Assembly (NCBI RefSeq): GCF_004000275.1
Contig: NZ_RCIP01000002.1
Coordinates: 558,283-622,282 of the forward strand
Origin: Saccharospirillum alexandrii
GTDB lineage: Bacteria > Pseudomonadota > Gammaproteobacteria > Pseudomonadales > Natronospirillaceae
DNA: 64,000 bases
Direction of reading: 5' to 3'
Shown: positions 7,685-15,581 of the stretch, piece by piece
How the letters are laid out: each line of letters starts with the position of its first letter
Position numbering within the stretch: the stretch's first letter is position 1
Translations under genes and position numbers: made by a program
Notes under the pieces: generated by a model
The model's input: only the letters and a program-made list of their open reading frames with translations
What the model was told of the DNA's origin: nothing
Databases searched by the model: none

Positions 7685-10321
7685 TCAGTGAGCCTGGTTT
7701 CTGGCCAGAATGAACGGAATGGCGCCACCTGCACGTAAAAGCGCCACTTCAGCCTGGGTATCAACCTGTGCTTCGCAATTGAATTCGAGCGAGCTGCCAT
7801 CTGATTGTTCGACCTTAATTGGTACGGCTGCTCGCGGGCTCAGTGCGTCTGGCTGGACATCAATGTGTATGACAGAGCCCGCATTTAGCGACAGCATGGC
7901 CGATCGGTAATTCTGCGGGATTTGCAATGGCAGGATACCCATTCCTATGAGGTTCGTGCGGTGTATGCGCTCAAAACTGATGGCAAGAACGGCTCTTATA
8001 CCGAGTAGGCGCTGCCCTTTGGCCGCCCAGTCTCTTGATGAGCCCATGCCATAGCGTTCACCTGCGACAACAACGACTGAGTCGTCGTGTTCGCGATACC
8101 GCCGAGCTGCTTCTACCAGCTGGACAACTTCTCCGGTTGGGATGTGCAGGGTGTGTGCTACAGGCCCGTCGGGGGTGAGTCCATTACGAACGGCCTTGTT
8201 GTGAAAAGTCGCACGCATCATGACTTCCCAATTTCCTCGCCTGGAAGCGAAAACATTGAGGTCATCTCTAGAATCACCACGCTCGACAAGGAAGTCCGCC
8301 ACATTGCTGTCTTTTGGAATCGCGCTAGCTGGAGAGATATGATCGGTGGTTACATCGTCGCCAAGTAACAATAGTGGGTAGGCTGAATAGGTGCCGAGTT
8401 GAGAGCCTTCAGTCGAGGTCGCGAAAGGTGGTCTGCGTAAGGTGGTCGATTCACTGTTCCAGGGGAACAGGGCTTGTTCAGAGGATTCCAGTGCTTGCCA
8501 GTCTGAATTCTGGCTCGCGATCAGAAAGTCTTTCTGATAAATGGTTGACTCAATACTGCTGACAATGGTCTCTACCTCCTCACTGGCTGGCCAAAGGTCG
8601 CGAAGCATCATGGGGTTGCCTTCCCTGTCGAATCCAACCGGGTTTTGTCTCAGGTTGATCTCCGCATCACCGGCTACTGCAAATGCAAGCACCATGGCCG
8701 GCGACATGATAAACCCAAGATCCAGATCTGGATGAACCCTTCCTGGAAAGTTTCGATTGCCGGACAGTATCGCCACAGGCCTGCAATGTCCGTCGATCTG
8801 GTCTTTACGGATAATTTCGGTCAGGGGGCCAGGATTACCAATGCAGGTTGTGCAGCCGTACCCGACGATGTCAAATCCAATGGCCGATAAGTCGTCCATC
8901 AGGCCCGCCTTTTTTAGGTAGTTGGCCGCCGCAGGTGACCCAGGCGCCAGCGACGTTTTTACCCAGGCTGGAGGTTTGAGCCCAGCTAAGCGAAGATTAC
9001 GAGCCAACAACCCTGCAGTTATCAATAATTTGGGGTCGCTGGTATTGGTGCAACTGGTGATCGCGGCTATGGCTACCGGATGCCGGGGTAGCCGTGAACC
9101 CGGTAGGGGTTGAAAATTCAGTTTCGACAGTACATGTGCCACGTCGCCATAATCATGCAAGTCCTGTGGCCGTGTTGGGCCAGCTACGTGAATGCCTACT
9201 TGATCCAGGTCAATTTCAATGGTTTTCGTATAGGTAGGAAACGCTAACGGGTCGAACCAGAGGTCGGTAGCCTTGAAGTAACTTTCCACTAGTGAAATTA
9301 GTTCCTCAGAGCGGCCCGTAGACCGTAAATAGTCGATTGTTTGCAGGTCAACACCAAAGTAGCCGGTTGTTGCACCGTATTCTGGTGCCATGTTTGCGAT
9401 CACCGATCGATCACCCGCCGTCAAGGCACTCACCCCAGGCCCGAAAAACTCCACAAATTGCCCTGTTACGTCCAGTTCTCTCAACCGTTTGGTGACAACC
9501 AGGGCCAGATCTGTTGCCTGAGTGCCTGCCTGTAACTTTCCGACCAGCCTGACGCCTACAACCTCTGGTAATCGCAGCATTAGCGGTATACCGAACATCA
9601 CCATTTCTGCTTCGAGCCCGCCAACACCCCAGCCCAGTACGCCTATGCCATTGATCATTGGAGTATGGCTATCCGTACCGATCATCATATCCGGTGCAAG
9701 CCAGACACTGTCTTCACGAGCATCATAGGTTACCACCGTAGCCAGCTGCTCAAGGTTTATGGTATGCATGATACCGGTACCAGGAGGGTGAATCCGTACG
9801 CCTTCCAATGCCTGTGAAGCCCATTTAAGAAACCGGTAGCGCTCGTTATTTCGACGAATCTCGTGTTGCAGATTTTCCTGTACAGCGGTGCGACTTGCAT
9901 AGGCTTCAACAGCGACGGAGTGATCAATTGACACATCAACCGGCAGCATAGGTCTTAATGCACTGGGGTCCCCGCCAGCTTCAGCTACTGCGTCTCTCAT
10001 GGCAGCAATATCAACCAGAGCCGGCGTACTTGTTGTGTCATGCATCAGTATTCGGCCAGGACGGTAAGGAATCTCTGCTGAACTTGAACCTCCAGACAGC
10101 CAGGTTTCGATGGCTTTGGCGGCCTCTTCCCGCTCTAGCCCGGTGGCTGTGCGAAGTACATTTTCAAGCAGGAGTCTCAGCACTATGGGCAATTGGGTCA
10201 GTTTGTCGCCAAAGCACTGCTTCAGATCAACGTAATTGAACACCTGGTTGCCTGTGTTTAAAGAGCCGGTGGCATCTGTAATCATAGAAATGCATTGTCC
10301 TGTTGTTTCTAATTCTGACAT
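7685..10321 (-). CDS. acnA: aconitate hydratase A-type enzyme
   Basis: A 4Fe-4S dehydratase/isomerase of the AcnA/IRP type, 878 residues, the normal length. Substrate-site motifs are IDHSVAVEAY near residue 130, TDSHTPMINGIGVLGWGVGG near 215 and SCTNTSDPKLL near 425, with the other two cluster cysteines in YGCTTCIGNPGPL near 490. The swivel domain carries LGDDVTTDHISPASAIP near 655 and GERYGMGSSRDWAAKG near 755. The gene is the first of the minus-strand cluster, divergent from the GntR regulator with a shared candidate operator. This looks like a substrate-induced catabolic aconitase rather than the housekeeping copy. AcnD-type methylcitrate dehydratase is unlikely because no prp genes are present. 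The true substrate could be citrate, aconitate or an analogue. Confidence 0.9.
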   Translation of the reverse strand: MSELETTGQCISMITDATGSLNTGNQVFNYVDLKQCFGDKLTQLPIVLRLLLENVLRTATGLEREEAAKAIETWLSGGSSSAEIPYRPGRILMHDTTSTPALVDIAAMRDAVAEAGGDPSALRPMLPVDVSIDHSVAVEAYASRTAVQENLQHEIRRNNERYRFLKWASQALEGVRIHPPGTGIMHTINLEQLATVVTYDAREDSVWLAPDMMIGTDSHTPMINGIGVLGWGVGGLEAEMVMFGIPLMLRLPEVVGVRLVGKLQAGTQATDLALVVTKRLRELDVTGQFVEFFGPGVSALTAGDRSVIANMAPEYGATTGYFGVDLQTIDYLRSTGRSEELISLVESYFKATDLWFDPLAFPTYTKTIEIDLDQVGIHVAGPTRPQDLHDYGDVAHVLSKLNFQPLPGSRLPRHPVAIAAITSCTNTSDPKLLITAGLLARNLRLAGLKPPAWVKTSLAPGSPAAANYLKKAGLMDDLSAIGFDIVGYGCTTCIGNPGPLTEIIRKDQIDGHCRPVAILSGNRNFPGRVHPDLDLGFIMSPAMVLAFAVAGDAEINLRQNPVGFDREGNPMMLRDLWPASEEVETIVSSIESTIYQKDFLIASQNSDWQALESSEQALFPWNSESTTLRRPPFATSTEGSQLGTYSAYPLLLLGDDVTTDHISPASAIPKDSNVADFLVERGDSRDDLNVFASRRGNWEVMMRATFHNKAVRNGLTPDGPVAHTLHIPTGEVVQLVEAARRYREHDDSVVVVAGERYGMGSSRDWAAKGQRLLGIRAVLAISFERIHRTNLIGMGILPLQIPQNYRSAMLSLNAGSVIHIDVQPDALSPRAAVPIKVEQSDGSSLEFNCEAQVDTQAEVALLRAGGAIPFILARNQAH

Positions 10322-10432
10322 TAGTCTGCAACGTCACTCAAACACTGGTTGATTGACACGCCAGCAAGTGTGGCTAGACTTCAAAATCTGTGTGTGCATC
10401 AGATAACCGCTTGCTAAGGTAGCCCTGATTTA

Positions 10433-10458
10433 TTGTATTTTTTGAAACAGTAATACAA
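10433..10458. promoter_or_regulatory. candidate GntR/FCD operator in the acnA-gntR divergent region
   Basis: Perfect inverted half-sites TTGTATT and AATACAA with a 12-base gap, in the 300-base region between the divergent starts of acnA (10321) and the regulator (10622). It matches the site at 6754-6779 in both half-site sequence and spacing. It probably mediates autoregulation and control of acnA. Confidence 0.6.
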
Positions 10459-10621
10459 AAAGTAGGCTTGAGCAATTAGTTTTTCGGCTGTAAGGACCAA
10501 ATTATGGGTGTTTTAGTTGTTCTGTGTGGTATTTCCGAGGGAATAAAAATAATGTAGAGTAACCAGATATTTGGTAGTCAAGTCTGAGCGGGTCAGGCTT
10601 GCAGCAAGGCGCTATTCGCAT

Positions 10622-11536
10622 ATGACGACATCAATTAAAAAATCAAGATCGACAGAACTGCTTGCGAAAAACATCTATAAAATGATCTACGACAAGGGGT
10701 ATGAGCCAGGTAGTCATTTACCTGAGTCCTACTTTGCCGAACAGTTAAAAGTGTCAAGAACACCGGTCCGATCGGCGTTTCAGTTTCTGGCAGAGAGCGG
10801 GTGTCTTCGGAAAGAGCCGAACAAGGGTTTCTTCCTGATACGCGCTGAAAAATCCAGCCCATTGTATCAAGAGGCAGTGTTGCATCAGGGGGAAGGTTCA
10901 CTACCCCAAATCTGTTTTACCATAGCGCGTGATTATTTGAGAGGACAGCTTTCGGCTACCTTCACGGATGCGGATATCGCTAAACAGTACAACACGACCC
11001 GAAGTGTGGCCCAAACCGCCACTACTGCCATGGAGGCTGAGGGCTGGATTCGACGGCTAATCGGGTACGGGTGGGAATTCAATGATTTTCTTACTTCTCG
11101 TGAGACGTATGATCAATGCTTCCGCTATCGAATATTGATAGAGCCAACAGCATTGCTTGAGCCTACCTATTCGGTTGATTTGACATTGTTTCGCCAATTG
11201 CGACTTATGCAGGAGCAGCGATTAAAAGATGGAGCAGAAAAGCAGAGCGATGGTGAAATGTATAAGCGAGGCAGTTATTTTCACGAGAGTATTGTCGCTT
11301 GCTCAAATAACAACTTCCTGTTTGAGGGGATAAAACGGGCTAATAGGCTCCGCCGACTGATTGAATACAATATTTATTCACATCGCGAGTCTTCCAAAGT
11401 TGAGTGTGAAGAACACATTCACATCCTGGATATTATTGAATCAGGAAACCTGAGAGATGCGTCCAAATATTTGACTCGGCACTTAGAGAGAGCGCGTGAC
11501 GAGAAAATCGCTATTATCGAAAAATTCCTGCCATGA
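10622..11536 (+). CDS. GntR-family regulator with two winged-helix regions and an FCD domain
   Basis: A 304-residue transcription regulator. The first GntR winged helix spans about residues 10-75 (IYKMIYDKGYEPGSHLPES, AEQLKVSRTPVRSAFQFLAE). A second helix-turn-helix-like region follows at about 98-150 (DYLRGQLSATFTDADIAKQY, TTRSVAQTATTAMEAEGW). The all-helical FCD ligand domain comes next (RILIEPTALLEP near 180, YFHESIVACSNNNF near 223, EHIHILDIIESGNLRDASKY near 265). The metal-ligand type Asp/His residues of FCD proteins are partly visible. The frame is open from 10571; ATG at 10622 gives the family-like N-terminus. It is divergent from acnA and likely controls the whole acid-utilization cluster through the TTGTATT-N12-AATACA(A/T) sites. 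Confidence 0.85.
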   Translation: MTTSIKKSRSTELLAKNIYKMIYDKGYEPGSHLPESYFAEQLKVSRTPVRSAFQFLAESGCLRKEPNKGFFLIRAEKSSPLYQEAVLHQGEGSLPQICFTIARDYLRGQLSATFTDADIAKQYNTTRSVAQTATTAMEAEGWIRRLIGYGWEFNDFLTSRETYDQCFRYRILIEPTALLEPTYSVDLTLFRQLRLMQEQRLKDGAEKQSDGEMYKRGSYFHESIVACSNNNFLFEGIKRANRLRRLIEYNIYSHRESSKVECEEHIHILDIIESGNLRDASKYLTRHLERARDEKIAIIEKFLP

Positions 11537-11882
11537 CAAATACGGGATATGCCCGATTTGAAGTGCTCGGTATTTCTAAGGCTCTCAAACTATAGTGGAT
11601 AAGAAATTCGAACAGGTATACAAACAAGTAGCTGGCTACCGCGACAGCTACTTATCAGGTTTGCACCACAACCACTGCCACTGCTGCCGGTTTTCTGACA
11701 GAAATGGAAAGTGTTCTATTAGACTATAAACAACTGAATATGCTGACTATTTCAGGCGTTAATTTAATGAGCAATACCATGGCTAACGATAATAGAATAA
11801 CAGTAACCTCTCCACAAACCACATCTAAAGATGCTCAGTCTAATGCGATAGCGTGGCCTCTGTTCACTCAACGGAGACTACC
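11537..11882. other. intergenic stretch before IS66
   Basis: No convincing gene. An inverted repeat AAGTAGCT / AGCTACTT lies near 11627-11654 and may be the regulator's 3' structure. The left end of the IS66 element must lie in this stretch, but I could not identify its terminal repeat. Confidence 0.5.
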
Positions 11883-12239
11883 ATGAGCAATAGCCCTCTA
11901 ACCCCCAAGCAAGCGTACTACCTGAAACAGCTCCAAGATACTGAAGCTAATGGCCAGTCCATGAAAGCACTGGCCAAACAACTGAGCATCCGGATCGATG
12001 CGATCTACAACTACCGCTATACCTTGCGCAAAAAGGGCTGGCTCGTGCCGGTAGAGCATGCATCCTGTCGCGTAAAAAGTGCGGACTCGTCTATTGTGGC
12101 GGTCCCGAGCACAACGTCCACGAGTTCAATACCGGACGCTGGCATTGAACTCAAAACACAACTGGCCAATGGCCAACCGGTCTGGATGACTGTACCGGCG
12201 AGCCGGTTACGCGCTGTCCTGGCTGCGTTGTCATCATGA
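11883..12239 (+). CDS. tnpA: IS66 accessory protein TnpA
   Basis: A 118-residue IS66 TnpA-type protein. The N-terminal helix-turn-helix-like part reads YYLKQLQDTEANGQSMKALA, then LSIRIDAIYNYRYTLRKKGW near residue 38. The C-terminal tail WMTVPASRLRAVLAAL is typical of the family. The reading frame is open from 11853; ATG at 11883 follows a GGAGAC-like site and gives the expected N-terminus. It ends four bases into tnpB, suggesting translational coupling. It appears intact. IS66 TnpA is an accessory factor needed for full transposition in related elements. Confidence 0.85.
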   Translation: MSNSPLTPKQAYYLKQLQDTEANGQSMKALAKQLSIRIDAIYNYRYTLRKKGWLVPVEHASCRVKSADSSIVAVPSTTSTSSIPDAGIELKTQLANGQPVWMTVPASRLRAVLAALSS

Positions 12240-12583
12240 GGCCTCGGCAATGGCCAGTGGAGCAGGTGTTTGTCTATCGCGAACCATGCGACATGCGCAA
12301 GAGCATTGACGGCCTGGTCGAGCTGGAAGTGGAATTGTCTCCGTTCCAACCCGCCCTGTTCGTGTTCTGCAATCGCCAGCGCGACAAAGTGAAGCTGCTG
12401 TACTGGGAAACCAACGGCTTTGTGCTCTGGTACAAGCGTCTTGAAAAACAACGCTTCAAGTGGCCCAAGCAGCTATCAGAACTGACCATCCAACAGTTCA
12501 GTTGGCTGCTGGATGGCATCGACATCGAACGGTTGACGCCGCATTCCCCGCTGAACTTTAACACTGTTATGATCCCGGCTTAA
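12236..12583 (+). CDS. tnpB: IS66 accessory protein TnpB
   Basis: A 115-residue IS66 Orf2/TnpB protein. The family hallmarks are complete: VFVYREPCDMRKSIDGL near residue 10, LFVFCNRQRDKVKLLYWETN near 41, GFVLWYKRLEKQRF near 61 and QFSWLLDGIDIERL near 88. It starts with ATG overlapping the tnpA stop (ATGA) and shows no lesions. In IS66 elements TnpB is required together with TnpA and TnpC. With tnpC broken here it can at most act in trans for another copy in the genome. Confidence 0.92.
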   Translation: MRPRQWPVEQVFVYREPCDMRKSIDGLVELEVELSPFQPALFVFCNRQRDKVKLLYWETNGFVLWYKRLEKQRFKWPKQLSELTIQQFSWLLDGIDIERLTPHSPLNFNTVMIPA

Positions 12584-12607
12584 CGGGCTTTGTGATAATC
12601 TGGGCGC

Positions 12608-13921
12608 ATGAATTACGACGCCCAGACACTCGCCACAAGGCCTCTGGTCGCAAGCCCCTGCCGGACGACCTACCCCGTGAAGTCATCGAACAAAACCTCC
12701 CGGAAGCCGATAAAGTGTGTGACTGTGGCCAACCCAAAGCACGCATCGGCGCCGAGACCAGTGAACGGCTGGAGTTCATTCCGGCCAAGCTCTACGTCGA
12801 ACACCACGTGCGTCATCTGTATGCCTGCCCGTGCTGTGAATAACGGGGCGTCCAGACGGCAGATAGACCGGCCAGCTTGCTGCCAAAGAGCAACGCCGGA
12901 CCCGGCCTGCTGGCGTACACTCTGGTCAGCAATTTCCAGGACAGTGTCCCACTGCACCGCCAATCGAACATCCTAGCCCGTCACGGCATTGATATCCCGC
13001 GCAACACCCTGGCGCGTTGGCACATCCAGGCCAGCGACAAGGTTGGGCCGCTGATCGAGCGGTTCGAAGCGACCCTAAAAACCGCCCAGGTCATCCTGAT
13101 GGATGAAACCCGACTGCAGGTCAACAAGGAACCCGACAAAAACCCTGGCAGCCAATCCTACATGTGGGTCCGACGCGGGTTATCACCCCCGGATGAACAC
13201 GGCCGAAGGCCGGATGTTACTCTCTATCATTACAGCCCGAGCCGAAGCGGAGCCATCGCCGCGCAGTTGTTGCGGGGTTACCAGGGTGTGCTGGTCACAG
13301 ATGGTTATGCCGGCTACAACAAAACCGCCGAACTGTATGGCTTGCAGCATGGACACTGCTGGGCACATGCACGGCGCAAGTTCATTGACGCTGAAAAGGC
13401 ATTACCCAAGGGCAAAAAAAGCCCGGCGATCACGGCCATCCTGGCTGAGATCAGTAAGCTCTACGGTGTTGAAAAGCAACTCCAGCCGCTGCCACCGGTA
13501 GCAAAAGCAGGCCATCCGGCAGCAGGAAGCCACGCCGATACTGGAAAAGCTCTATCAGAACCTGGAGAAAAAGCAGCATTCAGTGACACCGAAAAGCAAA
13601 CTGCGTATAGCGATCAACTATGCGCTGAACCAGCGGCATGGTCTGATGCATTATCTGGATAATGGCGCTATGCCCATCGACAACAACGGTGCAGAAAACG
13701 CAATAAGACCGTTCATTGTGGGGCGCAAAAACTGGTTGTTCAGTGACACAGTCAACGGGGCCAAAGCTAGTGCTGTGCGGTACTCGATCATGGAAACGGC
13801 GAAGGCCAATGGCCTGGAACCTTACCACTATCTGAAGCGGGTCTTTGAGCAGCTGCCGCTGGCTACATCTGATGATGAGATCGATGCATTACTGCCATGG
13901 AACATTGACTTAACAGCTTAG
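12608..13921 (+). pseudogene. tnpC: IS66 transposase TnpC, degraded
   Basis: The DDE transposase of IS66, broken in three ways. ATG at 12608 gives MNYDAQTLA. The coiled-coil N-terminal region is then missing and the family sequence resumes in another frame with RHKASGRKPLPDDLP. An in-frame TAA at 12841-12843 replaces a glutamate-like codon just after the zinc-finger region (YACPCCE). Near 13500 a one-base shift moves the frame to that of KSKLRIAINYALNQRHGL, LDNGAMPIDNNGAENAIRPF and the terminal LPWNIDLTA. Core residues around VILMDETRLQV and GHCWAHARRKF remain recognisable. The product cannot be active. Confidence 0.9.
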
Positions 13922-13950
13922 TGAGATCATGGGGTTAATGGATCGCTTAC

Positions 13951-14203
13951 CATTGTTCAGACTTTTACTGAAATCGACACCACAAGACTCTTTGATGCTT
14001 GAATGGGCTCTAAAGTCGGTATTTGAGCGGAGCAGTATGTACTCTAATAAAATTGTGAACCTATGTTGTCGAAGGTCAAACTTGGCAGAGGGGAGGATTT
14101 GGAGAGTCACGCATACAGCATATCTATCTCTAATATATTTATGATAGCTTTAATATATGAAACGGAATGGTGTTCCTGAAGTGCTGTTGCTCGCTTTTTT
14201 GTA
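13951..14203. other. intergenic stretch after IS66
   Basis: Only a 71-codon plus-strand reading frame (13929-14144) that overlaps the IS66 end and resembles no known protein. No RNA gene or repeat was seen. Confidence 0.4.
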
Positions 14204-14395
14204 CTACTTTATTTTAACAATACCAATCCTGGTGCCCAGTGCTGTAGTAAATTCATATTTGAATCCACTTTGCTGTGTCTTTCCCGTTTGTACATCGGTT
14301 ACCTCAAATGTAGATACTTTTGAGGCGGTCTGCTCCCCGTTCTTGATTTCTACGGCTTCTTCTAAAGACACTTTAAGACTGTCAAATATACTCAT
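14204..14395 (-). pseudogene. truncated Xre/HigA-type antitoxin remnant
   Basis: A 63-residue reading frame. It starts MSIFDSLKVSLEEAVEIKNG, then ASKVSTFEVTDV, which resembles the N-terminus of HTH antitoxins of the HigA/NadS type (FDSLKxSLEEAVAIKxGE, then a TxxEVPDVKxIR linker). After the linker the sequence QTGKTQQSGF and FTTALGTRIGIVK looks like a scrambled helix-turn-helix (TGxTQxEFAxALGTSxGTVK) that ends early. No toxin gene lies beside it. A frame extension to 14416 adds seven residues. It is probably a decayed toxin-antitoxin remnant; a short intact protein of another kind is possible. Confidence 0.45.
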
Positions 14396-14424
14396 ATTGT
14401 CACCAAGGTCTGTCAAAACACCTA

Positions 14425-14634
14425 CTATGGTTCCTGCACATTAGAGCGTTCTTCTGAATCAGAACAGTCAACCCATACCGAATCAAATGGCTGCTCATAG
14501 CTTAAGACCGAGCCTTTGAGGCGCTCTAACGGTGTAAGTTCTTGCGGAAGCAGTTTGGCTAGTTCGTCGGCTTGGGCGGACTCAGCGTCAAGATCCTCTA
14601 ATAACTCCTGCTCAGTGTACACTTTCTTTTTCAT
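14425..14634 (-). CDS. small protein with VapB-like C-terminal segment
   Basis: A 69-residue reading frame beginning MKKKVYTEQELLEDLDAESA. The segment LTPLERLKGSVLSYEQPFDSV resembles the C-terminal toxin-wrapping tail of VapB/AbrB-type antitoxins (LERLKGSVLxYExPFxPV). The true family members continue into an acidic W-containing end, while this one ends after CSDSEERSNVQEP. No PIN toxin follows. It is probably a decayed or orphan antitoxin, and lies nine bases upstream of the other antitoxin-like remnant's open frame. Confidence that it is expressed is low. Confidence 0.4.
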   Translation of the reverse strand: MKKKVYTEQELLEDLDAESAQADELAKLLPQELTPLERLKGSVLSYEQPFDSVWVDCSDSEERSNVQEP

Positions 14635-14865
14635 AGGACCCTTCCGCGCATCGGAGCCAAAACCATGACTATCATATTAGCAGGCAACTGGATTGACAGC
14701 TATCTGGCAACTGTTTTGCCCGGCTCCCAAAAAACTTGAAGGTTCTCGAATGGGGGGAAGTGTAAACAGCTTATTGAAAGCAGCAATGGGAGGGGAATAC
14801 CGTCATCTGGATGTGGCTCAAACAGCCGAAGAAACTTCTAGAAGATGACCGCTTGGTCAGGTTAA

Positions 14866-15005
14866 TGACAGAGTATGCTGGCATAACCCAAAATTATTAA
14901 TCATTACTTACAGCATACGATGTCAAAAATAGGTAACTCATTGATATTAAAAGGCCACCCTGGTCGTTTACAGCATACTTTGTCATTTTGTGACAAGGTA
15001 TGCTG
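14866..15005. repeat. four copies of CAGCATACNNTGTCA beside ssrA
   Basis: The 15-mer CAGCATACNNTGTCA occurs at 14866-14880 (inverted), 14911-14925 (direct), 14971-14985 (direct) and 14991-15005 (inverted). This gives one inverted pair spaced 30 bases and one spaced 5. The array lies in otherwise gene-free sequence immediately next to the ssrA 3' end, a common integrase target. It may be an arm-site or excisionase array, or the ends of a small mobile hairpin. Confidence 0.7.
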
Positions 15006-15038
15006 TAAACGACACCCCTGAGGGTGGCCCTTTTTTTT
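14953..15038 (+). terminator. long hairpin with T8 tract downstream of ssrA
   Basis: A large stem: GGCCACCCT (14953-14961) pairs with AGGGTGGCC (15021-15029), and TCGTTTACAGCATAC pairs with GTATGCTGTAAACGA further in, followed by T8 at 15031-15038. The outer stem is also preceded by AAAA, so it could terminate ssrA from the minus strand as well as plus-strand transcripts. Confidence 0.6.
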
Positions 15039-15041
15039 GAT

Positions 15042-15426
15042 TGGTGGAGGCGGCGGGAATCGAACCCGCGTCCGCAAGCCCTCTACTCTCGGTCCTACAT
15101 GCTTAGTCACTTCTTTAATTTACCCTTGCCGTTACCGAAGGACAGGTGCGACTCGGGGAGCCTGGAATTAGGTTTTAGCAGCTCCGGCCCAGACAACCTT
15201 ACACTGCGATCCTGAATTATTGACAGTCAGCAGCCCCGTTCAGGCACAGGACAGTGACCGCCGGACCGGTTAATGGGTCCAGTTTGAAGGATTATGCGGC
15301 TAGCGCGTAACCTTCGTAGTTGTCATCGTTTGCAACTATGAGTTTGCAGCTTTGGTTTTACGAGATTGGCTACCATCTCGGCATGCACCTTGAGCTTTGT
15401 AACCCGCGTCGAAGCCATGTCGCCCC
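15042..15426 (-). ncRNA. ssrA: transfer-messenger RNA (tmRNA)
   Basis: The 5' end GGGGCGACATGGCTTCGACG (minus strand from 15426) and the 3' acceptor/T-arm GGTTCGATTCCCGCCGCC followed by TCCACCA ending at 15042 are canonical. The resume frame reads GCA AAC GAT GAC AAC TAC and ends GCG CTA GCC GCA TAA. It encodes ANDDNYEGYALAA, three residues (EGY) longer than the common ANDxNYALAA. The mature 3' CCA is encoded. The RNA rescues stalled ribosomes together with SmpB, whose gene follows upstream at 15582. The 3' end coincides with the border of the AT-rich left region, consistent with island insertion into ssrA. Confidence 0.97.
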
Positions 15427-15581
15427 CGAAACTGGTGTGTCATTCATCCGTGATGACCAAACTCTGGTGGTTCTTCCTGACTTTCTAAAACGTAATGCAA
15501 TTTCTCTACAACCCATTAAATGGTGCCGAACCATCACAGTTCAAGCCCCTTTCAGCAGCCCTACAGTTTAACACGAAGGCG

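Larger units (their letters stand above)
11883..13950 (+). mobile_element. IS66-family insertion sequence, decayed
   Basis: Three consecutive genes in the IS66 order tnpA-tnpB-tnpC on the plus strand. tnpA and tnpB overlap by four bases. tnpC is disrupted by an N-terminal deletion, a nonsense codon and a frameshift. The sequence CGCTTAC at 13944-13950, 23 bases after tnpC, resembles the usual IS66 right terminus. The left end was not found, so the listed left boundary is only the tnpA start. The element separates the acid-utilization cluster from the ssrA side. Confidence 0.85.

Noticed and set aside
7685-10321. Reading the aconitase as a prp-type methylcitrate dehydratase (AcnD)
   Set aside because: No prpB, prpC or prpF gene is nearby and the motifs fit AcnA; the neighbours are tetronate genes.
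14904-15110. Minus-strand frame of 68 codons across the tmRNA 3' end
   Set aside because: It reads through the acceptor arm of ssrA and the terminator hairpin; an artefact.
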